A stretch of DNA of 64,000 nucleotides from Neorhizobium populisoli (GCF_019430945.1 NZ_JAHYCB010000003.1:62001-126000); one strand, 5' to 3'. Shown: positions 15,305 to 24,526, numbered from the stretch's first letter. A program made the numbers and translations. Notes: generated by a model not told the origin, from the sequence alone.

Positions 15305-16207
15305 ATGGCCCGCAACAATCTGCCTTCCATTACTGCCGGCGAAGCCGGCCTCAATCGTTATCTCGACGAGATCCGCAAGTTCCCGATGCTGGAGCCGCAG
15401 CAGGAATACATGCTCGCAAAGCGTTATGCCGAGCATGGTGACCGCGACGCTGCCCATAAGCTGGTAACGAGCCATCTGCGTCTCGTGGCGAAGATCGCCA
15501 TGGGTTATCGCGGTTATGGCCTGCCGATCGGCGAAGTCGTCTCTGAAGGTAACGTCGGCCTGATGCAGGCCGTCAAGAAATTCGATGCCGAACGCGGCTT
15601 CCGCTTGGCAACATACGCCATGTGGTGGATCAAGGCCTCGATCCAGGAATATATCCTGCGGTCGTGGTCACTGGTGAAGATGGGCACGACGGCCAACCAG
15701 AAGCGCCTCTTCTTCAACCTGCGCCGCCTCAAGGGCAAGATCCAGGCGATCGACGAAGGTGATCTGAAGCCGGATCAGGTGACGGAAATCGCCACCAAGC
15801 TGAACGTCTCCGAGGAGGAAGTGGTTTCCATGAACCGCCGCCTGTCGGGCGACGCTTCGCTGAACGCGCCGATCCGCGCCACCGAAGGCGAATCCGGCCA
15901 GTGGCAGGATTGGCTGGTGGACGACCACGACAGCCAGGAAGACGTGCTGATCGAGCAGGACGAACTGGATACCCGCCGCCGCATGCTCTCCAAGGCGCTG
16001 AGCGTCTTGAACGAGCGCGAACGCCGCATCTTCGAAGCCCGCCGCCTCTCGGACGAGCCGGTGACGCTGGAAGAACTTTCGTCGGAATTCGACATCAGCC
16101 GCGAGCGCGTCCGCCAGATCGAAGTCCGCGCCTTCGAAAAGGTGCAGGAAGCCGTGCAGAACGAAGCGCTGGCCCAGGCGAAGGCACTGCGCGTCGTCGA
16201 TGCATAA
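15305..16207 (+). CDS. rpoH: RpoH, heat-shock sigma factor sigma-32
   Basis: A 300-residue sigma-70-family protein. Region 2 is clear (LVTSHLRLVAKIAMGYRGYG, then RGFRLATYAMWWIKASIQEY). The RpoH box NQKRLFFNLRRLK, which is specific to heat-shock sigma factors, follows. Region 4 ends with LEELSSEFDISRERVRQIEV. It directs RNA polymerase to heat-shock and stress promoters. Rhizobiales often carry two rpoH copies; this one cannot be assigned to rpoH1 or rpoH2 from sequence alone. GGAAAGG precedes the ATG, and a terminator follows. Confidence 0.95.
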   Translation: MARNNLPSITAGEAGLNRYLDEIRKFPMLEPQQEYMLAKRYAEHGDRDAAHKLVTSHLRLVAKIAMGYRGYGLPIGEVVSEGNVGLMQAVKKFDAERGFRLATYAMWWIKASIQEYILRSWSLVKMGTTANQKRLFFNLRRLKGKIQAIDEGDLKPDQVTEIATKLNVSEEEVVSMNRRLSGDASLNAPIRATEGESGQWQDWLVDDHDSQEDVLIEQDELDTRRRMLSKALSVLNERERRIFEARRLSDEPVTLEELSSEFDISRERVRQIEVRAFEKVQEAVQNEALAQAKALRVVDA

Positions 16208-16228
16208 TCGGCTCGAATGAAATGATCG

Positions 16229-16258
16229 AAAGGGGCTGCCTTGGCGGCCCCTTTTCTT
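16229..16258 (+). terminator. Rho-independent terminator of rpoH
   Basis: AAAGGGGC-t-GCC pairs with GGC-g-GCCCCTTT across a TT loop, followed by TCTTT. It starts 22 bases after the rpoH stop. Confidence 0.8.
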
Positions 16259-16289
16259 TATCTGACAGGGCTAGAACAGGGGAAAGCCA

Positions 16290-16673
16290 ATGGCAGCACA
16301 CGTCACCATTAAGCAACTCGAGGGCAATTACGCCATTGCCCGAATGGCCCATGATGCCGCCATTCCCGTCTGGGCGGATGGCGCAGGCTTCGTCAGTATC
16401 AGCCGCAGCGACGAAGAGCTTTCGGTCGTTTGCCGGGCGGAACGCATACCCGCCGACGTCAAGCATGACGGTGGCTGGACCTGCTACAAATTCCAGGGGC
16501 CTTTCGCCTTCGACGAGACGGGCATCCTGCTTTCCGTCATCCGGCCGCTATCGGAAAACGAGATCGGCATCTTCGCGGTTTCGACCTTCGATACCGACTA
16601 TCTGCTGGTGAAGACGGCGGACAAGGCCCGCGCCGACGAACTGCTCGCCGCCGCGGGCCATACGCTGATCTGA
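16290..16673 (+). CDS. ACT-domain-containing protein
   Basis: A 127-residue protein with two ACT-like beta-alpha-beta halves (NYAIARMAHDAAIPVWADGA; FDETGILLSVIRPLSENEIG, then IFAVSTFDTDYLLVKTADKA). Proteins of this size and pattern form a small stand-alone ACT family, presumed to bind amino acids or similar ligands. No enzyme is attached. AGGGGAAAG precedes the ATG. It is convergent with the PepSY gene, five bases apart. Confidence 0.8.
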   Translation: MAAHVTIKQLEGNYAIARMAHDAAIPVWADGAGFVSISRSDEELSVVCRAERIPADVKHDGGWTCYKFQGPFAFDETGILLSVIRPLSENEIGIFAVSTFDTDYLLVKTADKARADELLAAAGHTLI

Positions 16674-16678
16674 GACCG

Positions 16679-18094
16679 TCAGCGGGCGGGTTTTGCCTGC
16701 CCACTGTCCATCAGGCCGGAAAGCCCCCAGCGAACCAGATCGGCCAGCACGAAAGCGATCAGGCTGACGCCCATCAGCGGCAGCAAAAGCCCGAAAACCG
16801 CGGCAATGATGACGGAAACCGTCTTGCCGCGCGGTGAAAGATAGGACCAGGCCCGGATCAGCGATCTCGGCGCGCTGCCCGGCGCCGGGCGGCGCAGCCA
16901 CCAGAGCCGGTAGCCATAGGCGATCATCGCCATCAGCGAAATGCCGAGCCCCGCCATGACGATCTGGTTCACCACGCCGAACAGAATACCCATATGCGCA
17001 TCGATGCCCCAGCGGATCAGCTTGGCGATAATCGGGAAGGTTTCGAAATCCGCCCGGCTGGTGATTGCCATCGTGCCCGGATCGACCGCCACCGTATCCA
17101 CCTGCGTCGGCCATTGCCGGTCGTATTCGCGCACCGTCCAGGCCTGACCGGCTGCCTTTGGCGGTCGCACCTCGACCATGCCGGAATCGATGCCACCGGC
17201 GCGGGCGCTGGCAAGAACGGCATCGGCTTTTGCGAATATCTCCGGCTCCGGCATCTGCATCACCATGCCGCCATGTTCCGCACCTGCCTGATGCTCTGCA
17301 TGTTCGCCCATCGGCGCCGTATCCGGTGCCGGACCAAGCGACAATGAAACGGACGGCGTCACCCAGCCGACCTCGCTGCGGAACCGGTCGATATGATCCC
17401 CGGCAAAACGCGACCACGTCAGTCCCGTTGCCGAGAGAAAGAGCAGGCCAAGCCCGATCCACAGTCCGATCAGGCTATGCAGCCGCTTCGCCGCCGCCTG
17501 CTTCGTTTTTGCCGGACGCACCAAGCGCCGCTGCCAGAACCACAGGGCCACCCCGCCCAGAACCGCGACCCACAGCCACGAGGCCGCGAGCTCGCTATAG
17601 TTCCGGCCGATATTGCCGAGCAGCAGGTTGCGATGCAGATAGTCCAGCATCGTGCGGAACGGCAGGATACCGCTCGTGCCATAGGCAATCAGATCGCCCT
17701 GGATCGCCAGTGAGGCAGGATCAACGAAAATGGCGCGGCTCTCCGATTCCTTCAGGCCCGCCTGGCTGAACATCACCATCGTCGTACGCCCCTCTTCGGG
17801 AGCCGGGCGGATGGCGAAGAATTTCGGACCGGAGCCGATAAACGCTCGTGCGGCATCAAGCTGGTCGGCAAGCGGCCGGGCCTCGCCCGTAGTCCTGGCC
17901 TGCAGCTGCTCCCGATAGAGCCAGCTTTCGATCTGCGGCGTCAGCACATAAAGCGTGCCGCTCAAAGCGGCGACAAAGATGAAGGGGCCGATGAACAGGC
18001 CGACATAAAAATGCAGCCTGGTGATCAGCAACCGGAATGAGGATGCGTCGGTGGAAACTGGCGACGGTTTTGCCGTGCCGCTGGAAACGGTCAT
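16679..18094 (-). CDS. PepSY-associated membrane protein with His/Met-rich loop
   Basis: A 471-residue protein of the PepSY/PiuB-type family. Membrane helices are visible near residues 29-52, 170-188, 206-224, 370-400 and 428-452. Periplasmic PepSY-like parts lie between. Family marks are LITRLHFYVGLFIGPFIFVA at the start and RWGIDAHMGILFGVVNQIVM. A short loop at residues 262-281 is rich in His and Met (GEHAEHQAGAEHGG, then MVMQM), which suggests copper or another metal ligand. Relatives are often metal-regulated and thought to act in ferric-siderophore or metal reduction. The ATG at 18094 has GGAGAT just before it; a longer reading frame starts at 18181. Confidence 0.8.
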   Translation of the reverse strand: MTVSSGTAKPSPVSTDASSFRLLITRLHFYVGLFIGPFIFVAALSGTLYVLTPQIESWLYREQLQARTTGEARPLADQLDAARAFIGSGPKFFAIRPAPEEGRTTMVMFSQAGLKESESRAIFVDPASLAIQGDLIAYGTSGILPFRTMLDYLHRNLLLGNIGRNYSELAASWLWVAVLGGVALWFWQRRLVRPAKTKQAAAKRLHSLIGLWIGLGLLFLSATGLTWSRFAGDHIDRFRSEVGWVTPSVSLSLGPAPDTAPMGEHAEHQAGAEHGGMVMQMPEPEIFAKADAVLASARAGGIDSGMVEVRPPKAAGQAWTVREYDRQWPTQVDTVAVDPGTMAITSRADFETFPIIAKLIRWGIDAHMGILFGVVNQIVMAGLGISLMAMIAYGYRLWWLRRPAPGSAPRSLIRAWSYLSPRGKTVSVIIAAVFGLLLPLMGVSLIAFVLADLVRWGLSGLMDSGQAKPAR

Positions 18095-18149
18095 GGAGAT
18101 CTCCGCAATGACAGGATTGAGCCGGCGTGAGGCCGGTCTGAAAAACGTG

Positions 18150-18548
18150 TCAGAGGGAAACGGGTGGTGGGCCACGCGCATCTCGCGCCAGCCCCAGCCG
18201 ATGCGGCGAGACGAAGTCGCCGGGCGGAATGCCGAGAACGTCAGAAACGACCGGCAGACGGGAAACGATGGCCGGGCTCTTAGCCGGCAGCGTCGCCGTG
18301 AATGCCGCAGCGATCCGGCACGCGGTCAGGCAGCAATCGCGCCTTTCACTGCCATCCGTCTGCTTATGCGACCCGGTCTCCGTCCCATGCAAGGAGCAGA
18401 TGACACCGGGATCGTCGGCCGCCGTCGCTGCCTGCGCATAACCGCCGATCGCGCCCTGCAAAAGCAGCATGACGGCGATCACGGCGGCAAGCAGGCCGCC
18501 GCTCGTCATGTCCGCAATGATCTGCCGGAAAAAGCGCATGTCCCTCAT
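18150..18548 (-). CDS. DUF2946-like small exported protein
   Basis: A 132-residue protein with an N-terminal hydrophobic stretch (SGGLLAAVIAVMLLLQGAIG) that can be a signal or anchor. After it come spaced Cys and His residues (VICSLHGTETGSHKQTDG and RRDCCLTACRIAAAF), the pattern of DUF2946 proteins. In other genomes these often sit beside copper or TonB/PepSY genes. It lies 55 bases upstream of the PepSY gene on the same strand and probably shares its operon. Function is unknown. Confidence 0.65.
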   Translation of the reverse strand: MRDMRFFRQIIADMTSGGLLAAVIAVMLLLQGAIGGYAQAATAADDPGVICSLHGTETGSHKQTDGSERRDCCLTACRIAAAFTATLPAKSPAIVSRLPVVSDVLGIPPGDFVSPHRLGLARDARGPPPVSL

Positions 18549-18615
18549 TCGCGTCCGGTGCGGGAAGTGTCAACGCGACATTCTGGCCGGCCCCGGGAAG
18601 ACAGCGCGAAACACA

Positions 18616-18649
18616 CAAAAAATCCGCCGGCGAATTCGACGGCGGATTT
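18616..18649 (-). terminator. Terminator of the large membrane-protein gene
   Basis: AAATCCGCCG pairs with CGGCGGATTT around a 10-base loop. Read on the minus strand the stem is followed by a run of six T, 25 bases after the stop of the gene ending at 18674. Confidence 0.75.
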
Positions 18650-18673
18650 CAAGATCGGAAAGATCCAGGAGAT

Positions 18674-21337
18674 TTACTGGCCGCTGGCAGTCGGGCCGAG
18701 CGTGCCCCATTCGCGGATCGCGTCATTGAACACCCGTTCGCCCTCAGTCCCCTTTTGAAGGGTCAGGAGCGCTCGGCGACCATTGCGATACGCAACCGGA
18801 ATATCCATCCAGCTGCGGGTACGCAAAAGATCCAGATTGGTCGCGCGTGCATCCGGGAAGTCGTTAAGCGCGATCATGTGGAAATCATCGGTGATCTTTG
18901 CCGGCACGGCGATCAGTGCGGTGCCGCGATCCTGTTCGGTTGATTTCATCGCAATGCGCTGCACGCTATCGATGGCGCCGCCTTCGAAATCCGGCGGAAC
19001 GGCGAAAACGATCTCGATCAGATGGCTCGCCGGCAGCGAGGGATCGCTGTTGCGCTTCACCGTCACCAGTGCCGTCAGGCCGCGGCCCGGAATGGTGATG
19101 CGGCCTTGGATGACCGGTTCCTGCTTGCCATTGGCGGCCTGCTCGCGCTGCAGCGACCAGGACACTGAACCGTCGATCGCCGTCGGCGCAGTCTGGCCGA
19201 TGCGCTCTTCGTAGAGAAACATCTTTTCGCCCGCGACGGCAGGCGTCGTGGCCGGCGTCTGAGACGGTGCAGGCGTATTGGCCGCACCCGGAGCGGGTGT
19301 TGCCGGAGCAGGTGTGGTCGGAGCAGGCGTTACCGGGGCCGTGGCGCCCGGTGCGGGCGTAGCAGGTGCAGCCGGCTGAGCCTGTGGCGTTCCGGGCGGA
19401 GAATTGAGCTGTGCGACCGACTGGCCTTCCGCGTTCTGCGCCAGATTGCCGGCCGAGCCCGGGCCGCTGTCGGTTTCGCTGCCGTCCGCCATCAGCCGCT
19501 GCGTGAACTTGGTGTTCGCGGTCGCGCCATCTGCCGGGCGTGGCCCGCCGGAGGCAGGCGCAGGCGTGTTGCTCGCCGTATTGTTGCGCGGAGGGGTGGC
19601 CGGATTCGTAGGCGTTGCCGGCGTCGAAGGCGTATTGGCGGCCGGGGCCGGAGTGTTCGGACGCGGATTTGCCGGCGCCGGAGCCTGCTGCGCCGTCTGG
19701 CTGCCGGCGGACAGGCTCGATTCGATCAGCCCGTCGACCATGTCGTTCAGCGAATCGCGGTTCAGCCAAACGGCATAACCGCCACCGCCAAGCACGGCGA
19801 GGCCGACAACCGCCAGAATGATCCCCGCATAATTGCGCTTGCGCACAGGTGTGACCCGGTAGGGTTTGGCCGGTGCATGCATCAGATCGTCGGCATCCGC
19901 ATCGGTATGCAATGCGCTACGCGCGCCACCGGCGGCCTGACCATCCTTGTTGAAACCGATCAGCTCCTCGAGGTCACCCCAGGGATTGTCGTCGGCCGGC
20001 GCCTTCTTTTCAGGAGCGGCAGCGGGCGACAGGATATCATCAACCTGCTTGCGCTCCGCTGATACCACCGTGTGCTGATCGAGCAGATCCGCAAACGGGT
20101 CTACGGCAACGACCGCAGCGGCAGCAGCAGGGGTCGTTGGCGGGAGATCGGGCAGCTCGGAAACGGCGGGCATGCGCACCGCATCGGCGCTGACATGGGT
20201 TTCCGTGTCGAAATGCGCATCGATGCCTTCGGCCTTGGCGCCGTGATGGACAGGTTCGACCGGGCCGGTCGGAACCAGTTCCGGTACGTCGTCCCACACG
20301 GCTGCGGCATGCGCCTGTTGGGCCGGAGCTACGGCCGGCGTATCCCAGCCCCAATCTTCGACAGGCTTTGCTTCGACCGGTCTGGTCTGGATCGGCCTTG
20401 CAGGTGCGTCGTACAGCTGCTCTTCCACCGGCTTGGCGGGTTCGACAGGCTGCGGTGCCCCGCCCGGCGTCGGCAGATCGAACCAGCCGCCCGGCGCTGC
20501 AGGTGCGGCCGGCTCGGCGACCTGTTCGCCACGTGTCGGATAAGGGAAATCGTCTTCGACCGGCGCGGGCTGCGGCTCAAAAGCGGGAGCCGGCTCGACA
20601 TGCTGCTGATAATCTTCGGCCGCTTGGAACGTCGTCTCTTCAGGCCGAACCTCCGGCTCTGGCTCACGATATTCGGCGGCGGGCTCCGATACCGGCTCTT
20701 CCTCCGGCACGTCGTCGCGCCAGTCGCCATATTGCTGCGGCGCGGCGTCAACGTCTTCGGCAACGGGAGCTTCAGGCTCTACCGGTTGCTCCTCGTGAGA
20801 AACCACCGGCTCCTCAACGGGAGCCGTGTCATGGGTCTCGGGATAGTGTTCGGCAACCGCCTCGGCAGGTTTGGCCGGCTCCTGGTAATCGTCCTCACGA
20901 AACACCGGAGCCTGCGGCGCATCGGTCGCAACCGGGGCAGGAACGGATTCGGGCTCGACATGTTCTGGCTGGGCGACAGGCTGTTCTTCGGCCGCAGCCT
21001 CGACGGGCTCCGGTGCGCTCGCCTCGACAGGCTGGGCATCATGCTCTGCTGCCGCAGCAGGTTCGTCTACTGGGGCTTCGGCGACAGGCTGTGCAGCGGC
21101 TGCATCATCCTCTTCGGCAGGCAATGCTTCCGCATGTTCGCCTTCGACGTCCAGAATGGCCTGTTCGAGCTTTTCCATCTGCCGGCGGAGCATGTCTTCC
21201 GGCGGGCGCGGCTTCATGTTCTCGAGTTGCCGCTGTACGGCACCCCGAGCCTTGTCATAAACCTTCGCGCGCATCTCCGGCGTGTTGTTAGACAAACCAT
21301 CGACCGCGCGTCGGATCACCGCAACAAAATCAGCCAT
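18674..21337 (-). CDS. Large low-complexity single-pass membrane protein
   Basis: An 887-residue protein in four parts. Residues 1-70 are a helical, conserved-looking N-terminus (VIRRAVDGLSNNTPEMRAKV; LRRQMEKLEQAILDVEGEH). Residues 70-400 are a long acidic Pro/Glu/Ala/Val-rich stretch, surely disordered. One membrane helix sits near residues 503-524 (YAGIILAVVGLAVLGGGGYA). After a Thr/Pro/Ala-rich linker (about 545-700), a folded periplasmic domain covers about 705-887 (VSWSLQREQAANGKQEPVIQ, then GRITIPGRGLTALVTVKR). I recognise no named family. The ATG at 21337 has GAGAAA six bases before it. It follows purA on the same strand. Confidence 0.8.
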   Translation of the reverse strand: MADFVAVIRRAVDGLSNNTPEMRAKVYDKARGAVQRQLENMKPRPPEDMLRRQMEKLEQAILDVEGEHAEALPAEEDDAAAAQPVAEAPVDEPAAAAEHDAQPVEASAPEPVEAAAEEQPVAQPEHVEPESVPAPVATDAPQAPVFREDDYQEPAKPAEAVAEHYPETHDTAPVEEPVVSHEEQPVEPEAPVAEDVDAAPQQYGDWRDDVPEEEPVSEPAAEYREPEPEVRPEETTFQAAEDYQQHVEPAPAFEPQPAPVEDDFPYPTRGEQVAEPAAPAAPGGWFDLPTPGGAPQPVEPAKPVEEQLYDAPARPIQTRPVEAKPVEDWGWDTPAVAPAQQAHAAAVWDDVPELVPTGPVEPVHHGAKAEGIDAHFDTETHVSADAVRMPAVSELPDLPPTTPAAAAAVVAVDPFADLLDQHTVVSAERKQVDDILSPAAAPEKKAPADDNPWGDLEELIGFNKDGQAAGGARSALHTDADADDLMHAPAKPYRVTPVRKRNYAGIILAVVGLAVLGGGGYAVWLNRDSLNDMVDGLIESSLSAGSQTAQQAPAPANPRPNTPAPAANTPSTPATPTNPATPPRNNTASNTPAPASGGPRPADGATANTKFTQRLMADGSETDSGPGSAGNLAQNAEGQSVAQLNSPPGTPQAQPAAPATPAPGATAPVTPAPTTPAPATPAPGAANTPAPSQTPATTPAVAGEKMFLYEERIGQTAPTAIDGSVSWSLQREQAANGKQEPVIQGRITIPGRGLTALVTVKRNSDPSLPASHLIEIVFAVPPDFEGGAIDSVQRIAMKSTEQDRGTALIAVPAKITDDFHMIALNDFPDARATNLDLLRTRSWMDIPVAYRNGRRALLTLQKGTEGERVFNDAIREWGTLGPTASGQ

Positions 21338-21399
21338 CAGCACTTTCTCATGATGGCCGGCTTTTTACGGCCGGCCGGATAGGTAATCAATTGTGAACC

Positions 21400-22695
21400 T
21401 TAATCTTCAAACGGATCGGTCACAAGTATGGTGTCTTCCCGCTCGGGGCTTGTGGAAAGTAGGGCGACAGGCGCGCCAATCAATTCCTCGACCTGGCGAA
21501 CGTATTTGATCGCCTGGGCCGGCAGATCCGCCCATTTGCGGGCGCCGACCGTCGATTCCTTCCAGCCTTCGAGCGTGATGTAGATCGGCTCGATGCGGGC
21601 CTGGGCGCTCTGGCTGGCCGGTAGGTAATCGATCTCCTTGCCGTCGAGCTTGTAGCCAATGCAGATTTTCAGCTCGTCGAGGCCATCGAGCACGTCGAGC
21701 TTGGTGAGCGCGATTCCCGTAATTCCCGAGGTTTTGACCGTCTGGCGCACGAGAACCGAATCGAACCAGCCGCAACGGCGCGGGCGGCCCGTGTTGACGC
21801 CGACCTCGCGGCCGACCGTCGAAAGGTGCTTGCCGATCTCGTCATGCAGCTCGCACGGGAACGGACCTTCGCCGACGCGGGTCGTGTAAGCCTTGGTAAT
21901 GCCGAGCACGTAACCGATTGCCGTCGGGCCGAGGCCCGAACCGGCAGCCGCCTGACCGGCAACCGTGTTGGACGAGGTGACGAACGGATAGGTTCCGTGG
22001 TCGTTGTCGAGAAGCGCGCCCTGCGCACCTTCGAACAGGATGCGGGCGCCGGCCTTGCGCTGGTCGTCGAGAATGCGCCAGACCTGATCGACATAGGGGA
22101 GGATCTGGTCAGCGACGGAGGTCAGTTCCTCAACCAGCGAATCGACCGAGATTTCCGGCAGACCGAGGCCACGGCGCAGCGCATTGTGGTGGGTCAGCAG
22201 ACGGTCGACCTTGGCCGGCAGGGTTTCTGGATCGGCCAGATCGATGGCGCGGATCGCGCGGCGACCAACCTTGTCTTCATAAGCCGGGCCGATGCCGCGG
22301 CGGGTCGTGCCGATCTTGGTACCGCTGTTGGACGCTGCGTCTTCGCGGAAGCCATCGAGATCACGGTGCAGGGACAGGATCAACGGCGCGTTGTCGGCGA
22401 TGCGCAGGATTTCCGGCGTTACGGTAACACCCTGGGCACGCAGCTTTTCCAATTCGGCGACGAAGTGGTGCGGATCAACCACGACGCCGTTGCCGATGAC
22501 GCTGAGCTTGCCGCGCACCAGGCCGGAGGGCAGAAGTGCCAGCTTGTAGCTGACGCCGTCGATGACGAGCGTATGGCCGGCATTGTGTCCGCCCTGATAG
22601 CGCACGATGACATCGGCGCGTTCGGAAAGCCAGTCGACAATCTTGCCCTTGCCTTCGTCACCCCATTGCGAACCAACCACGACTACGTTCGTCAT
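21400..22695 (-). CDS. purA: PurA, adenylosuccinate synthetase
   Basis: A 431-residue enzyme, normal length. It joins IMP and aspartate using GTP to make adenylosuccinate, the first committed step to AMP. Motifs: [20 protein letters not shown] with the P-loop-like GDEGKGK, the substrate loop [27 protein letters not shown], and [17 protein letters not shown] near the IMP/Arg site. The GTP end [19 protein letters not shown] is present. The ATG at 22695 begins the conserved sequence. It lies upstream of, and on the same strand as, the 887-residue membrane-protein gene. Confidence 0.97.
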   Translation of the reverse strand: MTNVVVVGSQWGDEGKGKIVDWLSERADVIVRYQGGHNAGHTLVIDGVSYKLALLPSGLVRGKLSVIGNGVVVDPHHFVAELEKLRAQGVTVTPEILRIADNAPLILSLHRDLDGFREDAASNSGTKIGTTRRGIGPAYEDKVGRRAIRAIDLADPETLPAKVDRLLTHHNALRRGLGLPEISVDSLVEELTSVADQILPYVDQVWRILDDQRKAGARILFEGAQGALLDNDHGTYPFVTSSNTVAGQAAAGSGLGPTAIGYVLGITKAYTTRVGEGPFPCELHDEIGKHLSTVGREVGVNTGRPRRCGWFDSVLVRQTVKTSGITGIALTKLDVLDGLDELKICIGYKLDGKEIDYLPASQSAQARIEPIYITLEGWKESTVGARKWADLPAQAIKYVRQVEELIGAPVALLSTSPEREDTILVTDPFED

Positions 22696-23005
22696 ATCCA
22701 ATCCCTGTTTTACGGGCCTGTATTGTGGGCAAATGCCCCACGCGACCATACGCGCACCGCCCGTATATCGATCTGACATACGGTCGCTACGCTACTCCGA
22801 TTTCAGCAATGGGGCCTATCACACGCTGAATGCCCTACTGCAAACGGCCGCATCTATAATGCCTTGGGCAAAGGAAAGCGACCTGTTTGTGACTTGGCGG
22901 AGCTTTTTACGTGACAAAAGCGTGAGCAGCGGGCTATTTCCGACGCCGTCCGCCCTACCTGCAGCTCATAGCGCCGCTTTGTCAGCCGGCGCCGGAGGCC
23001 TTCCC
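22696..23005. other. Intergenic region between purA and the DMT transporter
   Basis: About 310 bases between divergent genes. It must hold both promoters, but I see no clear operator, riboswitch or conserved small gene. An in-frame ATG at 22859 could extend the transporter gene upstream, which I judge unlikely. Confidence 0.5.
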
Positions 23006-23893
23006 TTGCACCAGAAAGCCTATCTTTCCCTTATCATCGCGACTCTCTGCTGGGGTGGCAACGCGGTGGCGGGCAAGCTTGCCGTCGGCCATATCAGCCC
23101 GATGATGCTGACCTTCTGGCGCTGGTTCATCGCAGTCGCCATCATCTTCGCGATCTCGCTGCCGCAGATCAAAAAGGACTGGCCGGTCGTCCGCAAGAAC
23201 CTGCCTATCCTCGTCTTCCTCGGCGTCATGGGCTATGTCGTCTTCAATGCCGCGCTCTATACAGCGGTGAACTATACGACGGCAATCAACGTCACGGTCG
23301 AGCAGGTACTCATCCCGATGCTGATCTTCGTGATGAATTTTGTTCTGTTCAGAATGCAGGTCTCTTGGGCGCAAATCCTTGGCTTCACGCTGACCTTCAT
23401 CGGTGGGCTGCTCACAGCCGTGCATGGCGATTTCCGGACGCTGATGACGCTGACCGTCAATATCGGCGACGCGATCATGATGATCGCCATCGTTGGATAC
23501 GCGATCTACACCGTGGCGCTGCGCTGGCGTCCGGTTATCAACTGGCGCACGATGATGGCCATCCCTGCTCTCGTCGCACTGATCTTCTCCATTCCACTCG
23601 TCATCTGGGAATATTCGACCGGCCGGCTGATCTGGCCGGACCAGACGGGCTGGACGGTGGCGATCTACACCGCCCTCTTCGCCTCGCTGGTGGCCCAGGT
23701 CCTCTATATCGTCGGCGTCGAAAAGATCGGCGCCAACCGGGCGGGCCTGTTCATCAACCTCGTACCGGTCTTCGGCACCCTGCTTTCGGTCGCCATCATC
23801 GGCGAGGCACTGCAGCTCTTCCACGTGATCGCCCTGGTCCTGGCGCTCGGCGGCATCGCGATCGCCGAATGGGGCAAGCCGGCAGTTAAATAG
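23006..23893 (+). CDS. EamA/DMT-family transporter with TTG start
   Basis: A 295-residue integral membrane protein with ten hydrophobic segments in two EamA repeats (LSLIIATLCWGGNAVAGKLA; VEQVLIPMLIFVMNFVLF; LVPVFGTLLSVAIIGEALQL). It is probably a metabolite exporter of unknown substrate. The start is taken as TTG at 23006 (LHQKAYLSL) because GGAGG lies seven bases before it and the protein then has the usual family length. The in-frame ATG at 22859 would add about 49 residues of unconserved sequence. It is divergent from purA. Confidence 0.82.
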   Translation: MHQKAYLSLIIATLCWGGNAVAGKLAVGHISPMMLTFWRWFIAVAIIFAISLPQIKKDWPVVRKNLPILVFLGVMGYVVFNAALYTAVNYTTAINVTVEQVLIPMLIFVMNFVLFRMQVSWAQILGFTLTFIGGLLTAVHGDFRTLMTLTVNIGDAIMMIAIVGYAIYTVALRWRPVINWRTMMAIPALVALIFSIPLVIWEYSTGRLIWPDQTGWTVAIYTALFASLVAQVLYIVGVEKIGANRAGLFINLVPVFGTLLSVAIIGEALQLFHVIALVLALGGIAIAEWGKPAVK

Positions 23894-23899
23894 AAAGCG

Positions 23900-23930
23900 A
23901 AAAAAGCCCGCCTCCATTAACGAAGGCGGG
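23900..23930 (-). terminator. Terminator between the DMT transporter and the transglutaminase-like gene
   Basis: CCCGCCT pairs with AGGCGGG around a 10-base loop; on the minus strand it is followed by GCTTTTTT. It ends the minus-strand gene at 23984 and may also stop the convergent plus-strand gene. A smaller CCTGCC/GGCAGG hairpin follows at 23937-23956. Confidence 0.7.
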
Positions 23931-23983
23931 TCAAAGCCTGCCCCGATGGAGGCAGGTCCAGCGCAGGGCAGTCGCGCAGGGAT

Positions 23984-24526
23984 TTAAAGGTCGAGAAAGG
24001 CAGGCTTGGCCGGTGCCGCGCTCTTTTGAGCCGCAGCCGGAAGACGTTCGGCCGGCATTTCGATAGCGGAGCCGAGGACCACGTCGCCGCGGTCGGTATT
24101 GATGACCAGGACGCGCTCGACGACGCCTTCGCCGTTGACCGCATAGGCAACGCGCATCGCCTTGTCCGACCAGCCAAGCGAGATCAGCTGGTCACGCTTC
24201 AGATCGGCGCAATCGGTGCAGCCATTGGCCTGAGCCAACGAGAAACCGCCGGCCATGCTGTCGAGATAACCGTCAAGCTCGGCCATCGTGCCGTTGACAT
24301 TGGCATTGACGTTCATGAGTTCGCGACGCTTGGTGAAATCGAGTGTCAGGACGCCTTCGTTCGCCGCGTCATGCGGCTTTGCCGTCGGGACATCCGACGT
24401 GTGAATCTGTGCCGTCATCATCGACGACAGGCCGCGGGCGAAACCGGCAACGCCGGCCGCGTGGGATTCCTTGGCGGAAATCAGGGCAGCCAGGACGACC
24501 GCCGAAATGACAAGCTTCTTGATCAT
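23984..24526 (-). CDS. Exported transglutaminase-like (BTLCP-type) protein lacking the catalytic His
   Basis: A 180-residue exported protein with signal peptide LVISAVVLAALISAKESHA. The mature part resembles bacterial transglutaminase-like cysteine proteinases (PF06035-type, LapG relatives): GCTDCADLKRDQLISLGWSD matches the Cys block, and VERVLVINTDRGDVVLGSA matches the His-Asp block. The Cys is kept, the Asp seems kept (NTDRGD), but the usual GHAVL histidine is replaced by Glu (VERVL). It may be catalytically dead or a divergent member. Start 24526 begins the signal peptide. Its neighbours give no clue. Confidence 0.6.
   Translation of the reverse strand: MIKKLVISAVVLAALISAKESHAAGVAGFARGLSSMMTAQIHTSDVPTAKPHDAANEGVLTLDFTKRRELMNVNANVNGTMAELDGYLDSMAGGFSLAQANGCTDCADLKRDQLISLGWSDKAMRVAYAVNGEGVVERVLVINTDRGDVVLGSAIEMPAERLPAAAQKSAAPAKPAFLDL

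Noticed and set aside
19200..21100. Repetitive sequence that might suggest a CRISPR array or tandem repeat
   Set aside because: It is irregular, with no fixed-length repeat and spacer, and is explained by low-complexity codons of one protein.
20072..21382. Long plus-strand frame opposite the low-complexity membrane protein
   Set aside because: The minus strand has a clear start, membrane helix and folded ends; the antisense frame is open because of biased codons in the Pro/Glu/Ala stretch.
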